Source of the DNA: Struthio camelus
Lineage: Eukaryota > Chordata > Aves > Struthioniformes > Struthionidae
Direction: 5' to 3'
Length of the DNA stretch: 64,000 nucleotides
Assembly: GCF_040807025.1 (NCBI RefSeq)
Contig: NC_090944.1
Span: 3,996,068-4,060,067, forward strand
The notes below the pieces were generated by a model, which was not told the origin of the DNA, ran no database searches, and was given only the letters and a program-made list of their open reading frames with translations. The translations under genes were made by a program, and so were the position numbers. Each line of letters starts with the position of its first letter. The stretch's first letter is position 1. Positions 10,419 through 21,120 of this stretch are shown one piece after another.

Positions 10419-11640
10419 GCTTGTCATGGGGGTGCTGAGGGGATCTGGGCGTTGTGTTGGGGGTGCTGGGCTTGTCGTGGGGGTGGAGAGGGGACGTGGG
10501 CCTTGTGTTTGGGGTGCAGGGCCTGTTGTGGGGGTCCTGAGTAGTCAGGGCGTTGTTTTGGGGGTGCTGGGACTTGTTTTGGGAGAGCTAGGCTTGTTTT
10601 GGGGTGCTGAGGGGACCTAGGCATTGTTTTGGGAGTGCTGGAGGTATCTGGGCCTTGTATTGGGGGTGCTGGGCTTTTCATGAAGGTGCTGAGGGGATCT
10701 GGGCATTGTGTTGTAGGCACTGGGCTTGTTGTGGTGCTTAGGGGATCTAGGCCTTGTGTTGGGCGTCCTGAGAGTATCGGGGCCTTTTTCTGGGGGTGCT
10801 GGGTCTTGTTTTAGGGGTGCTGGTCTTGTCGTTGGGGTGCTGAGGGGATCTGGGCTGTGTTTTTGGGGTGCTGGGCATTGCTTTTGGGGGTGCGGGGCTT
10901 TTTTTTGGGGGGTGCGGAGGGGATCTGGGCCTGGTTTTAGGAGCGCTGAGGGTATCTGGGGCTTTTATTGGAAATGCTGGTCTTGTCATGGGGACGTTGA
11001 GGGGATTTGGGCCTTGTATTGGGAGTGCTGGGCTTTGTGTTGGGGGTTCTGATGGGATCTGTGTCTTTTTTGGGGGGTGGTGAGGGGATCTGGGCCTTGT
11101 GTTAGTAGGGCTGAGGGGATCTTGGCCTTGTTTTGTGAGTGGTGGGTCTTGTTTTGCACGTGCTGAGGCGATCTGGGCATTGTTTTGGGGGTGCTGGGCC
11201 TTGCTGTGGGGGTGCTGAGGGGATATGTTGGGGGTGCGGGGCTTGTGTTGTGGGTGCTGAGGAGATCTGGGCATTTTGTTGGGGGGCTGGGCTTATGGTG
11301 GTGCTGAGGGGATCTGGGCCTTGTGTTGGGGGTGCTGGGCTTGTTTTGGGAGTGCTGAGGGGATCTGGGCCTTGTATTGGGGAGAGCTGGGCTTGTTGTG
11401 GGGGTGCTGAGGAGAGCTAGGTGTTGTTTTAGGGGTGCTGGGCCTTGTTTTGGGAGTCCTGAGGGGATCTGGGCCTTGTGTTGGGGGTGCGCGGCTTGTC
11501 ATGGGGGTGCTGAACGGGATCTGGGCCTTATGTTTGGGAGTGCTGGGCCTTGTTTTGGGGTGCTGGGCCTTGTTTTAGGGTGCTGAGGGGATCTGGGCCT
11601 TGTGTTGGAGGTTCCTGAGGGGATCTGGGCGTTGTATTGG
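10419..11640 (-). repeat. 1.2-kb minisatellite, inverted relative to the main array
   Basis: Units such as GGGGATCTGGGCCTTGTGT and GGGGGTGCTGGGCTTGT alternate irregularly. They are the reverse complement of the main array units. Copies are more diverged from each other than those of the 42-kb array. The array fills exactly the space between the two 74-bp direct repeats. Confidence 0.9.
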
Positions 11641-11714
11641 GGGCCAGGGCGCATACAAGGTGTGAAAAGCAGCAGAGCGGCTGCAACGCTAGTCAGGCTC
11701 TCTCCTGGTGCTGG
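11641..11714 (+). repeat. Right copy of the 74-bp direct repeat
   Basis: Near-identical to 10,345-10,418. The spacing between the copies is 1,296 bp, which is the array plus one repeat. Confidence 0.9.
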
Positions 11715-12659
11715 AGACAGTGGGGTGGGGGGACAAGCGGCAGGTCCTCGTCCCAGGAGCTGCCCAAGACGTGGGCACTCGTCGTGGCGCCAAGGGGAGA
11801 AGCCATCTGGCAAGCAGCGCCCAGGAGGCCGTACCGGGGCGGTCCGGCTGGATTTCCTGCCACAGACAGCTCTCGCCACGCCAGCCAGAAACGCAGCAGC
11901 CTCCACCGCAGCCTTCTCCATCGCCAATTGTTATTGGAGCGGCTCTTGGAGGGGCAAGGGGGAAAGGATTCCCCACATTTTCACTTTTTTTTTTGGGGGG
12001 GGGGTGGCACATTTCCTTTCTGATTTGCAACTATTTCTTTTTTTTTTTCTCCCTGTCTTTTGGCAGATGGAGGGTGGTGGTTGCCCATATTAGAGCAGCT
12101 TGTGTGCGGGTTTTTAAAATGTATTTCCTGAGGAAGTTTTTTACGGGCTTGAAACTCTCCAGGCTTTTTTCCAGCAGTTTTTTTTTTGTCTTTTTCTTCT
12201 TCCTCCCCCACAAGCAATCACCCATAGGGGTCATTTATTTACTTACACACTGTGGGTTTTATTTATTTACCCATGGGAAGGTGGCTGGGTTGGGGTTTGG
12301 CTGTTCTTTGTTTTTCAGCAGCTCCCCCTTTCCCCTCACCCCCCCCCCCCAGCCATTTCCTTGGGGCGTTCCTGATTAATTTTCACTCGGGGGTCACGGA
12401 GTCAGGCGCAGGGGCAGGGGGTGGGATGCCCTCTCCCCCCGAGCAGCTGGTTGTGGCTCCATTACTCCTTTTCTCCGGAGCCCGTTTTCTCTGGGCATTT
12501 CCTCACTCCCTGCTGGCCCGGGGAAGCTTCTAGAAGGTGCCGGAGCAACAGCTGCGGTAGGAGCCTCCTGATTGGCGGGTGTGGGAGTGTTAGCTGTGTC
12601 CTGATTGGCGGGTTGTGGATGGCAGCGTGGGGCGGGGAGTGAAGCCTTGTCTGTCCCTG
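11715..12659. other. Unique GC-rich to T-rich sequence, no gene recognised
   Basis: The first 250 bases are GC-rich. They are followed by pyrimidine tracts, including a T8 run joined to a G10 run near 11,988-12,004 and T-rich stretches near 12,040 and 12,180. Several short open frames exist, but none has recognisable domains or convincing splice sites. Confidence 0.45.
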
Positions 12660-12731
12660 CTGAGGGGATCTGGGGGTTGTGGGGGGTGCGGGGGGGATCT
12701 GGGGGTTGGGGGCGCTGGGGGTGTTTTGGGG
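12660..12731 (-). repeat. Short remnant of the G-rich minisatellite
   Basis: Two or three degenerate units (GAGGGGATCTGGGGGTTGT and similar) in the same orientation as 10,419-11,640. They join a decayed gene A copy. Confidence 0.7.
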
Positions 12732-13168
12732 GCAGAGAGGCGGGAGGCAGGGCAAGGGGAGGCCTTGGCTGCAGAGGTCTGCCCCTGCGGCAGGTGCTGG
12801 AATGGGGAGGGCACTAGTGTGTGCCTGTGGCCTGGGCAGGTGCCGCAGGAGCGGGGGGAGGCGCAGGCCGGGGCAGAGCAGGATGCAGCCCAGAGGCAGA
12901 GAGGTGGGCATGGCCGTGCTGAGCTGCCGAGGCCAAGAGAGGATTGTGGTGGGGGGGTGCTGAGAAGAGGGCAACAGCAACATCTGCACTGCACAGGCAG
13001 AGCCGGCTCCGTTGTGCTGACAACCAGGCGGTGTTGGTGAGCGATGAAGGCCATGAGCTGCTGGACTGCCTCCCAAAAGTTGCACACAAAGAGTGGCCGG
13101 CGCACGTGAGACATCGCCAGCGCATCGTGCAGAAGCCTCCAGAGGCCCAGAGGGCAAACTGGGCATGA
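12725..13168 (+). pseudogene. Decayed copy 1 of gene A, last-exon fragment
   Basis: An acceptor-like CAG at 12,994-12,996 leads into a frame ending at 13,168 whose translation matches the gene A core: DEGHELLDCLPK here, EEGHELLDCLPK in gene A. The RVRF motif of gene A is RLRC here. The frame stops soon after the conserved block, so the acidic, cysteine-rich and basic parts are missing. The upstream 280 bp (12,725-13,006) are almost identical to 57,092-57,371. No hydrophobic first exon was found upstream. Probably a pseudogene fragment, although a short product cannot be excluded. Confidence 0.6.
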
Positions 13169-13399
13169 GGTGCAAGCTGCCTCGGCCCTCAGGTGCCCAA
13201 CGGGACAGGGCCTGCGAGATTGCTGGTGGGGCGCTGCTGGTGCATCGGAGGCTCGAAGGCATCATCTTGGGCTGCTGCAGAAGGGCAGGTGAGAGGCAAG
13301 TGGGGGACGGAGCAGGCGCAGAGGCGGCAAGAGGCGGAGAGCAAGGGCTTGCCTGAGAAGAAGCAAGGGGCTGCTGCTCATGCAAAAGAGCCAGCAGCA

Positions 13400-14560
13400 C
13401 ACTCGTGCTGCACTAGTGCGAGAGCTCTGCCGAGGACAATTTGAGGCAGAGAGAGAGGAAGGAGGAGGCTGGAGGTGAGCAACCGCATGCAAGAGTGAGT
13501 GCGGCACTGTGCAGTTGGTCGCAGCAAGAAATCGCCGCCGCTGCCGGTGCCCACGTGCCTCTGGCGCAGGCAAGGCTTGGCAGAGGAGCTGCCCTCGCTC
13601 ACTCTGTGTGTGCCTCTTCTTGCAGCAGCCTCTGTGGTGCACAAGGAAGCGGAGGAGGAGTGTGGAGCAAGGCAGGAGGCAGGGTAGGCAGAGGCCTTGG
13701 CTGCAGGGCATCAGGCTGTGCGAGAGACCGTGATGCGGGGGGCTCCCTGAATGTGTGCCTGTGGGCCTTGCAGCTGCGGCGTGGCCCTGGGGAGACTGAG
13801 GGCAGGATGGAGCCCAGAGGCAGAGAGGTGCTCATGGCGTGGCTGAGGTGCAGAGGCCAAGGAGGGGATGGGTGTTGGGAGTGCTGAAGAGCAGGCAATG
13901 GCTTAGGGAGGGCCAGGGTAAATGGAAAGGCTGCCGCAGAGCTGCCCGAAAGGCTGCCTGGTGCTGAGACACAGCCCAGGCGCCCAGTGCAGGCGTGTCT
14001 GCAGGGCCCCTCTGTGCGGCAAGGCTGAGTGCCTTTGGGGCCTGCCTGGCACAGGGGTGCCTGCTCAGGGGCAAAAGGGAGCCCTGAGGGAGGGTTGTCA
14101 CCTGCTTTCTGCCTCCCAGGTGGAGCAAAGAAACATTGGGCAGCATGCGAGTGGCCCCATGCTGCCTATGGAAGATGCCCAGGTAGTGCTGGCTCTTGCC
14201 TGGCCAACAGCAGCCCCTGGCAGTGGCTCTGGTGGCTCTCAGCTAGGCAGGAGTGCTGAGGCAGAGGTGTGGTGGCATGCCACTCAGAGGGGAAGGCAGA
14301 GCTGTGACTGTGTTGCTGCATGTGCTGCCAAGGGGCTGTGGGCAAGAGGAGCGGCCACAAGCCTTGTGCCTTGTTGTGACCCAGGTGAGCTGCAGCTCCA
14401 AGCATCTGCGGAGGCCTCCGGAGGCGTGGACAAGAACAATCGGGAAGCTGCATGAGCCATGGCACACGCAGTGGTGGAGGGCATGCGGGCTGCCTGCCGG
14501 GGGGTGAGTAGCCCCATTCAAGAGGCTGCAGCTGAGGCTTTCAAGGAGCCATTGACACAG
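13400..14560 (+). pseudogene. Decayed copy 2 of gene A, intron and exon-3 region
   Basis: The segment ctgccctcgctcact, a pyrimidine tract and CAGCAGCCTC (about 13,590-13,632) matches the intron 2-exon 3 junction of gene A at 1,606-1,650. The following 50 bases and GGCAGGGTA donor context also match. A donor-like GGAGGTGAGCA at 13,471-13,481 matches the exon 2 donor at 1,490, and an acceptor-like TGCCTCCCAG near 14,110 may match the exon 4 acceptor. Reading frames are not preserved across these joins. Confidence 0.5.
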
Positions 14561-14897
14561 TCTCTGCACTCCCAAAACAATGCGCAGATCCCCTCAGGAT
14601 GCCGATAAGCCCAGTACCCCGAACATAACACCCAGAACCCCTCAGCACCCCCAACACACCGCCCAGATCCCCGCTACAAACCCCAGGTCATGCCCAGCAC
14701 CCCAAATACAAGGCCCAGATGCCCACAGCACCCCCACCACAACGCCCAGATCCCCTCAGCAACCCCAAAACAAGGCCCAGATTCCCTCAGCAAACCCATT
14801 ACAAGACCAGCTCCCCGGACACAAGGCCCACATCCCCTAAGCACACCCAAAACAAGGCCCAGCACTCCCAACACAACGCCCCGATCCCCTTCAGTAC

Positions 14898-17187
14898 CTC
14901 CAACACAATGCCCAGCTCCCCTCTGCACCCCCAAAACAAGGCTAGCACCCTGCATGACAAGCCCAGCACCCCCAAAACAAGCCCATGATCCCCTCAGCAC
15001 TCCCACAAGCCCAACACAACAAACACACGGCCCAGATCTCCTCTGCACCCCCAACACAAGGCCCAGCACTCCCAAGACAAGGCCCAGAGCCCTCAGTACC
15101 CCCATGACAAGCCCGACACCCCCACAACAAGACCCAGATCCCCTCTGCACACCCACCACTATCCCAGCACCCCCACCACAAGCCCAGCACCCCAAACACA
15201 ACGCCCAGATCCCCTCAGCACCTCCACCACAAGCCCAGCACCCCCAACACAATGCCCAGATCCCCTCAGCACCCCCACCACAAGGCGCTGATCCCCTCTG
15301 CACTCCCAAAACACATCCAGCACCTCGAAAACAAGCCCCTGATCCCCTCAGTACCCCCAATACAAGGCCCCGTTCTCCTCAGCACCCCCAACACAACGCC
15401 CAGATCCCCTCAGCACCCCCACCACAAGCCCAGCACCCCCAACACAATGCCCAGATTTCCTCTGCACCACGGAAAAAAGGTCCAGCACCTCGAAAACAAA
15501 GCCCAGATCCCCTCAACACCCCTAAAACAAGTCCAGCACCCACAACACAATGCCCCGATCCCCTCAGCAATCCCAAAACAAGGCCCACATACCCTCAGCA
15601 CCCCCAAAACAATGCCCCAGATCCCCTCAGCACCCCCAAAACAAGGCCCAGCAACGCCAACACAACGCCCAGCTCGCCTCTGCACTTCCACAAAAAGCCC
15701 AGCAGCCTGCATGACAAGCCCAGCACCTCAAAACAAGCCCCATATTCCCTCAGCACCCCCACAAGAAGGTCCAGATCCCCTCAGCACCCCCATGACAAGC
15801 CCAGATCCCCTCTGCACTCCCACAAGCCCAAAACAACAAACACACAGCCCAGATCCCCTCTGCACCCCCATAACAGGCCCAGCACCTCCACCACAATGTC
15901 CAGATCCCGTCAGCACGTCCACGACAAGCCCAGCACATCCAACACAAGCCCCAGATCCCCTCCGCACTCGTACAACACACCCAGCACCCCCAACACAAGG
16001 ACCAGATCCCCTCAGCACCACTATGACAAGTCCAGCAGCCACAACACACAGCCCAGATCCCCTCAGCACCCCCACCACAAGCCCAGCACTCCCACAACAA
16101 GCCCTGCACCTCCAAAACAATGCCCAGATCCCCTCAGCACCCCCACCACAAGCCCAGCACCCACAACACAATGCCCCAGATCCCCTCAGCTACCCCAAAA
16201 CAAGGCCCACATCCCCTCAGCAAACCCATTACAAGACCACCTCCCCCGACACAAGGCCCACATCCCCTCTGCACCCCTAAAACAAGGCCCAGCAACTCCA
16301 GCACAATGCCCAGCTCCCCTCTGCACTTCCACAAAAAGCCCAGCAGCCTGCATGACAAGCCCAGCACCTCAAAACAAGCCCCATATTCCCTCAGCACCCC
16401 CACAAGAAGGTCCAGATCCCCTCAGCACCCCCATGACACAGCCCAGATCCCCTCTGCACTCCCACAAGCCCAACACAACAAACACACAGCCCAGATCCCC
16501 TCTGCACCCCCATAACAGGCCCAACACCTCCAATGCAAGCCCCAGATCCACTCCGCACTGGCACAACACGCCCAGCACCCCTAACACAAGCCCAGATACC
16601 CTCTGCACCCCCACAACAAAGCCCAGCACACCAAACACAATGCCCAGATCCCCTCTGCACCCCCACCAGAAGGCACTGATCCCCTCTGCACTCCCAAAAC
16701 ACATCCAGCACCTCGAAAACAAGCCCCTGATCCCCTCAGTACCCCCAATACAAGGCCCCGTTCTCCTCAGCACCCCCACCACAACGCCCAGATCCCCTCA
16801 GCACCCCCACCACAAGCCCAGCACCCCCAACACAATGCCCAGATCTCCTCTGCACCACGGAAAAAAAGGCCCAGCACCTCGAAAACATGGCCAGATCCCC
16901 TCAGCACCCCCACTACAAGCCCCGCATCTCCAAAACAATGCCCGAGATCCCCTCAGCAGCCCCACCACAATGCCCAGATCCCCTCTGCACCCCCAACGCA
17001 ATGCCCACATGCCCTCAGCACCCCTATCACAAGCCCAGCACCCCCTACAAAATGCCCCGATCCCCTCAGCACCCCCACCACAAGCCCAGCACCCACAACA
17101 CAATGCCCCAGATCCCCTCAGCAACCCCAAAACAAGGCCCTGATCCCCTCTGCACTCCCAAAACACATCCAGCACCTCGAAAACAAG
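14898..17187 (+). repeat. Higher-order repeat A, copy 1 (about 2.29 kb)
   Basis: Nearly identical to 18,492-20,781 at a constant offset of 3,594 bp. I noticed only a handful of substitutions over 2.29 kb, for example near 15,362, 15,531, 16,591 and 16,894. The match breaks after the AAAACACATCCAGCACC variant at the right end. Confidence 0.85.
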
Positions 17188-18491
17188 CCCCTGATCCCCT
17201 CAGTACCCCCAATACATGGCCCCGTTCTCCTCAGCACCCCCACCACAACGCCCAGATCCCCTCAGCACCCCCACAACAAAGCCCAGCACCTCAAAAACAA
17301 TGCCCAGATCCCCTCAGCACCCCCACCACAAGCCCATCACCCCCAACACAATGCCCATATCCCCTTCAGTACCCTCATGACAAGACCAGCACCCCCAACA
17401 CAACACTCAGCTCCGGTGAGCAGCCCGAAAACAAGCCTAGCACCCCCAACACAACACCCAGATCCCCCAAAACAAGTCCCAGCACCTCCAACACAACGCC
17501 CAGCTTCCCTCTGCACCCCCAAAACAAGCCCAGCACCCGCAACACAAGCCCAGCACCTCCAAAACAAGCCCAGATCCCCTCAACACTCCCACAAGCTCAA
17601 CACAACAAACACACAGCCCAGATCCCCTCTGCACCCCCATAACAGGCCCAACACCTCCAATACAAGCCCCAGATCCCCTCCGCACTCGCAAAACACGCCC
17701 AGCACCCCTAACACAAGCCAAGATCCCCTCTGCACCCCCACAACAAAGTCCAGCACCACCAAAACAAGGCCCTGATCCCCTCTGCACTCCGAAAACAAGG
17801 CCTAGCACCCCTAAAATAAAACCTAGCTTTCCTCAGCACACCCACGACAAGCCCAGCTCTCCCCCATACAAGCCCAAATCCCCTAAGCACCCTCCATGAC
17901 AAGCCCAGCACTCCCAACACAATGTCCAGATCCCCTCAGCACTCCCACAAGTTCACCACAACAAACACACTGCCCAGATCCCCTCAGCAGCCCCAACACA
18001 AGGCCCAGCACTCCCAAGACAAGGCCCAGACCCCTCAGTACCCCTATGACAAGCCCAACACCTCCGACACCATGCCAACATCCTCTCAGCACTCCCACAA
18101 CAAGCCCCAGATCCCCTCGGCACTCCCACAAGCTCAAAACAACAAACACGCAGCCCAGATCCCCTCTGCACCCCCATAACAGGCCCAACACCTCCAATAC
18201 AAGCCCCAGATCCCCTCCGCACTCGCACAACACGCCCAGCACCTCAAAAACAATGCCCAGATCCCCTCAGCACCCCCACAACAAAGCCCAGCACCTCAAA
18301 AACAATGCCCAGACACCCTAAGCACCCCCAAAACAAAGCCCAGCACCCCCACCACAACGCCCAGATCCCCTTCAGTACCCTCATGACAAGACCAGCACCC
18401 CCAACACAACACTCAGCTCCAGTGAGCAGCCTGAAAACAAGCCTAGCAACCCCAACACAACACCCAGATCCCCCAAAACAAGGCCCAGCAC

Positions 18492-20781
18492 CTCCAACAC
18501 AATGCCCAGCTCCCCTCTGCACCCCCAAAACAAGGCTAGCACCCTGCATGACAAGCCCAGCACCCCCAAAACAAGCCCATGATCCCCTCAGCACTCCCAC
18601 AAGCCCAACACAACAAACACACGGCCCAGATCTCCTCTGCACCCCCAACACAAGGCCCAGCACTCCCAAGACAAGGCCCAGAGCCCTCAGTACCCCCATG
18701 ACAAGCCCGACACCCCCGCAACAAGACCCAGATCCCCTTTGCACACCCACCACTATCCCAGCACCCCCACCACAAGCCCAGCACCCCAAACACAACGCCC
18801 AGATCCCCTCAGCACCTCCACCACAAGCCCAGCACCCCCAACACAATGCCCAGATCCCCTCAGCACCCCCACCACAAGGCGCTGATCCCCTCTGCACTCC
18901 CAAAACACATCCAGCACCTCGAAAACAAGCCCCTGATCCCCTCAGTACCCCCAATACAAGGCCCCGATCTCCTCAGCACCCCCACCACAACGCCCAGATC
19001 CCCTCAGCACCCCCACCACAAGCCCAGCACCCCCAACACAATGCCCAGATTTCCTCTGCACCACGGAAAAAAGGTCCAGCACCTCGAAAACAAAGCCCAG
19101 ATCCCCTCAACACCCCTAACACAAGTCCAGCACCCACAACACAATGCCCCGATCCCCTCAGCAATCCCAAAACAAGGCCCACATACCCTCAGCACCCCCA
19201 AAACAATGCCCCAGATCCCCTCAGCACCCCCAAAACAAGGCCCAGCAACGCCAACACAACGCCCAGCTCGCCTCTGCACTTCCACAAAAAGCCCAGCAGC
19301 CTGCATGACAAGCCCAGCACCTCAAAACAAGCCCCATATTCCCTCAGCACCCCCACAAGAAGGTCCAGATCCCCTCAGCACCCCCATGACAAGCCCAGAT
19401 CCCCTCTGCACTCCCACAAGCCCAAAACAACAAACACACAGCCCAGATCCCCTCTGCACCCCCATAACAGGCCCAGCACCTCCACCACAATGTCCAGATC
19501 CCGTCAGCACGTCCACGACAAGCCCAGCACATCCAACACAAGCCCCAGATCCCCTCCGCACTCGTACAACACACCCAGCACCCCCAACACAAGGACCAGA
19601 TCCCCTCAGCACCACTATGACAAGTCCAGCAGCCACAACACACAGCCCAGATCCCCTCAGCACCCCCACCACAAGCCCAGCACTCCCACAACAAGCCCTG
19701 CACCTCCAAAACAATGCCCAGATCCCCTCAGCACCCCCACCACAAGCCCAGCACCCACAACACAATGCCCCAGATCCCCTCAGCTACCCCAAAACAAGGC
19801 CCACATCCCCTCAGCAAACCCATTACAAGACCACCTCCCCCGACACAAGGCCCACATCCCCTCTGCACCCCTAAAACAAGGCCCAGCAACTCCAGCACAA
19901 TGCCCAGCTCCCCTCTGCACTTCCACAAAAAGCCCAGCAGCCTGCATGACAAGCCCAGCACCTCAAAACAAGCCCCATATTCCCTCAGCACCCCCACAAG
20001 AAGGTCCAGATCCCCTCAGCACCCCCATGACACAGCCCAGATCCCCTCTGCACTCCCACAAGCCCAACACAACAAACACACAGCCCAGATCCCCTCTGCA
20101 CCCCCATAACAGGCCCAACACCTCCAATGCAAGCCCCAGATCCACTCCGCACTGGCACAACACGCCCAGCACCCCTAACACAAGCCCAGATCCCCTCTGC
20201 ACCCCCACAACAAAGCCCAGCACACCAAACACAATGCCCAGATCCCCTCTGCACCCCCACCAGAAGGCACTGATCCCCTCTGCACTCCCAAAACACATCC
20301 AGCACCTCGAAAACAAGCCCCTGATCCCCTCAGTACCCCCAATACAAGGCCCCGTTCTCCTCAGCACCCCCACCACAACGCCCAGATCCCCTCAGCACCC
20401 CCACCACAAGCCCAGCACCCCCAACACAATGCCCAGATCTCCTCTGCACCACGGAAAAAAAGGCCCAGCACCTCGAAAACATGGCCAGATCCCTTCAGCA
20501 CCCCCACTACAAGCCCCGCATCTCCAAAACAATGCCCGAGATCCCCTCAGCAGCCCCACCACAATGCCCAGATCCCCTCTGCACCCCCAACGCAATGCCC
20601 ACATGCCCTCAGCACCCCTATCACAAGCCCAGCACCCCCTACAAAATGCCCCGATCCCCTCAGCACCCCCACCACAAGCCCAGCACCCACAACACAATGC
20701 CCCAGATCCCCTCAGCAACCCCAAAACAAGGCCCTGATCCCCTCTGCACTCCCAAAACACATCCAGCACCTCGAAAACAAT
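18492..20781 (+). repeat. Higher-order repeat A, copy 2
   Basis: Second copy of the 14,898-17,187 segment. Homology resumes after a 114-bp difference, so 17,330-17,700 aligns with 20,810-21,180 at offset 3,480. Confidence 0.85.
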
Positions 20782-21120
20782 GCCCAGATCCCCTCAGCAC
20801 CCCCACCACAAGCCCAGCACCCCCAACACAATGCCCATATCCCCTTCAGTACCCTCATGACAAGACCAGCACCCCCAACACAACACTCAGCTCCGGTGAA
20901 CAGCCCGAAAACAAGCCTAGCACCCCCAACACAACACCCAGATCCCCCAAAACAAGTCCCAGCACCTCCAACACAATGCCCAGCTTCCCTCTGCACCCCC
21001 AAAACAAGCCCAGCACCCGCAACACAAGCCCAGCACCTCGAAAACAAGCCCAGATCCCCTCAACACTCCCACAAGCTCAACACAACAAACACACAGCCCA
21101 GATCCCCTCTGCACCCCCAT

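Noticed and set aside
9948..10427. 159-codon minus-strand frame
   Set aside because: No domain recognised, and it runs into the 74-bp repeat and the minisatellite.
12462..13400. 312-codon minus-strand frame
   Set aside because: Pro/Ser-rich shadow of the decayed gene A copy and the minisatellite remnant; no supporting splice sites or homology.
14690..17143. 817-codon Pro/Ser/Thr/His-rich plus-strand reading frame as a mucin-like gene
   Set aside because: It lies wholly in the satellite, the opposite strand is just as open, starts and stops follow single-base indels between units, and there are no splice sites, promoter or signal peptide.
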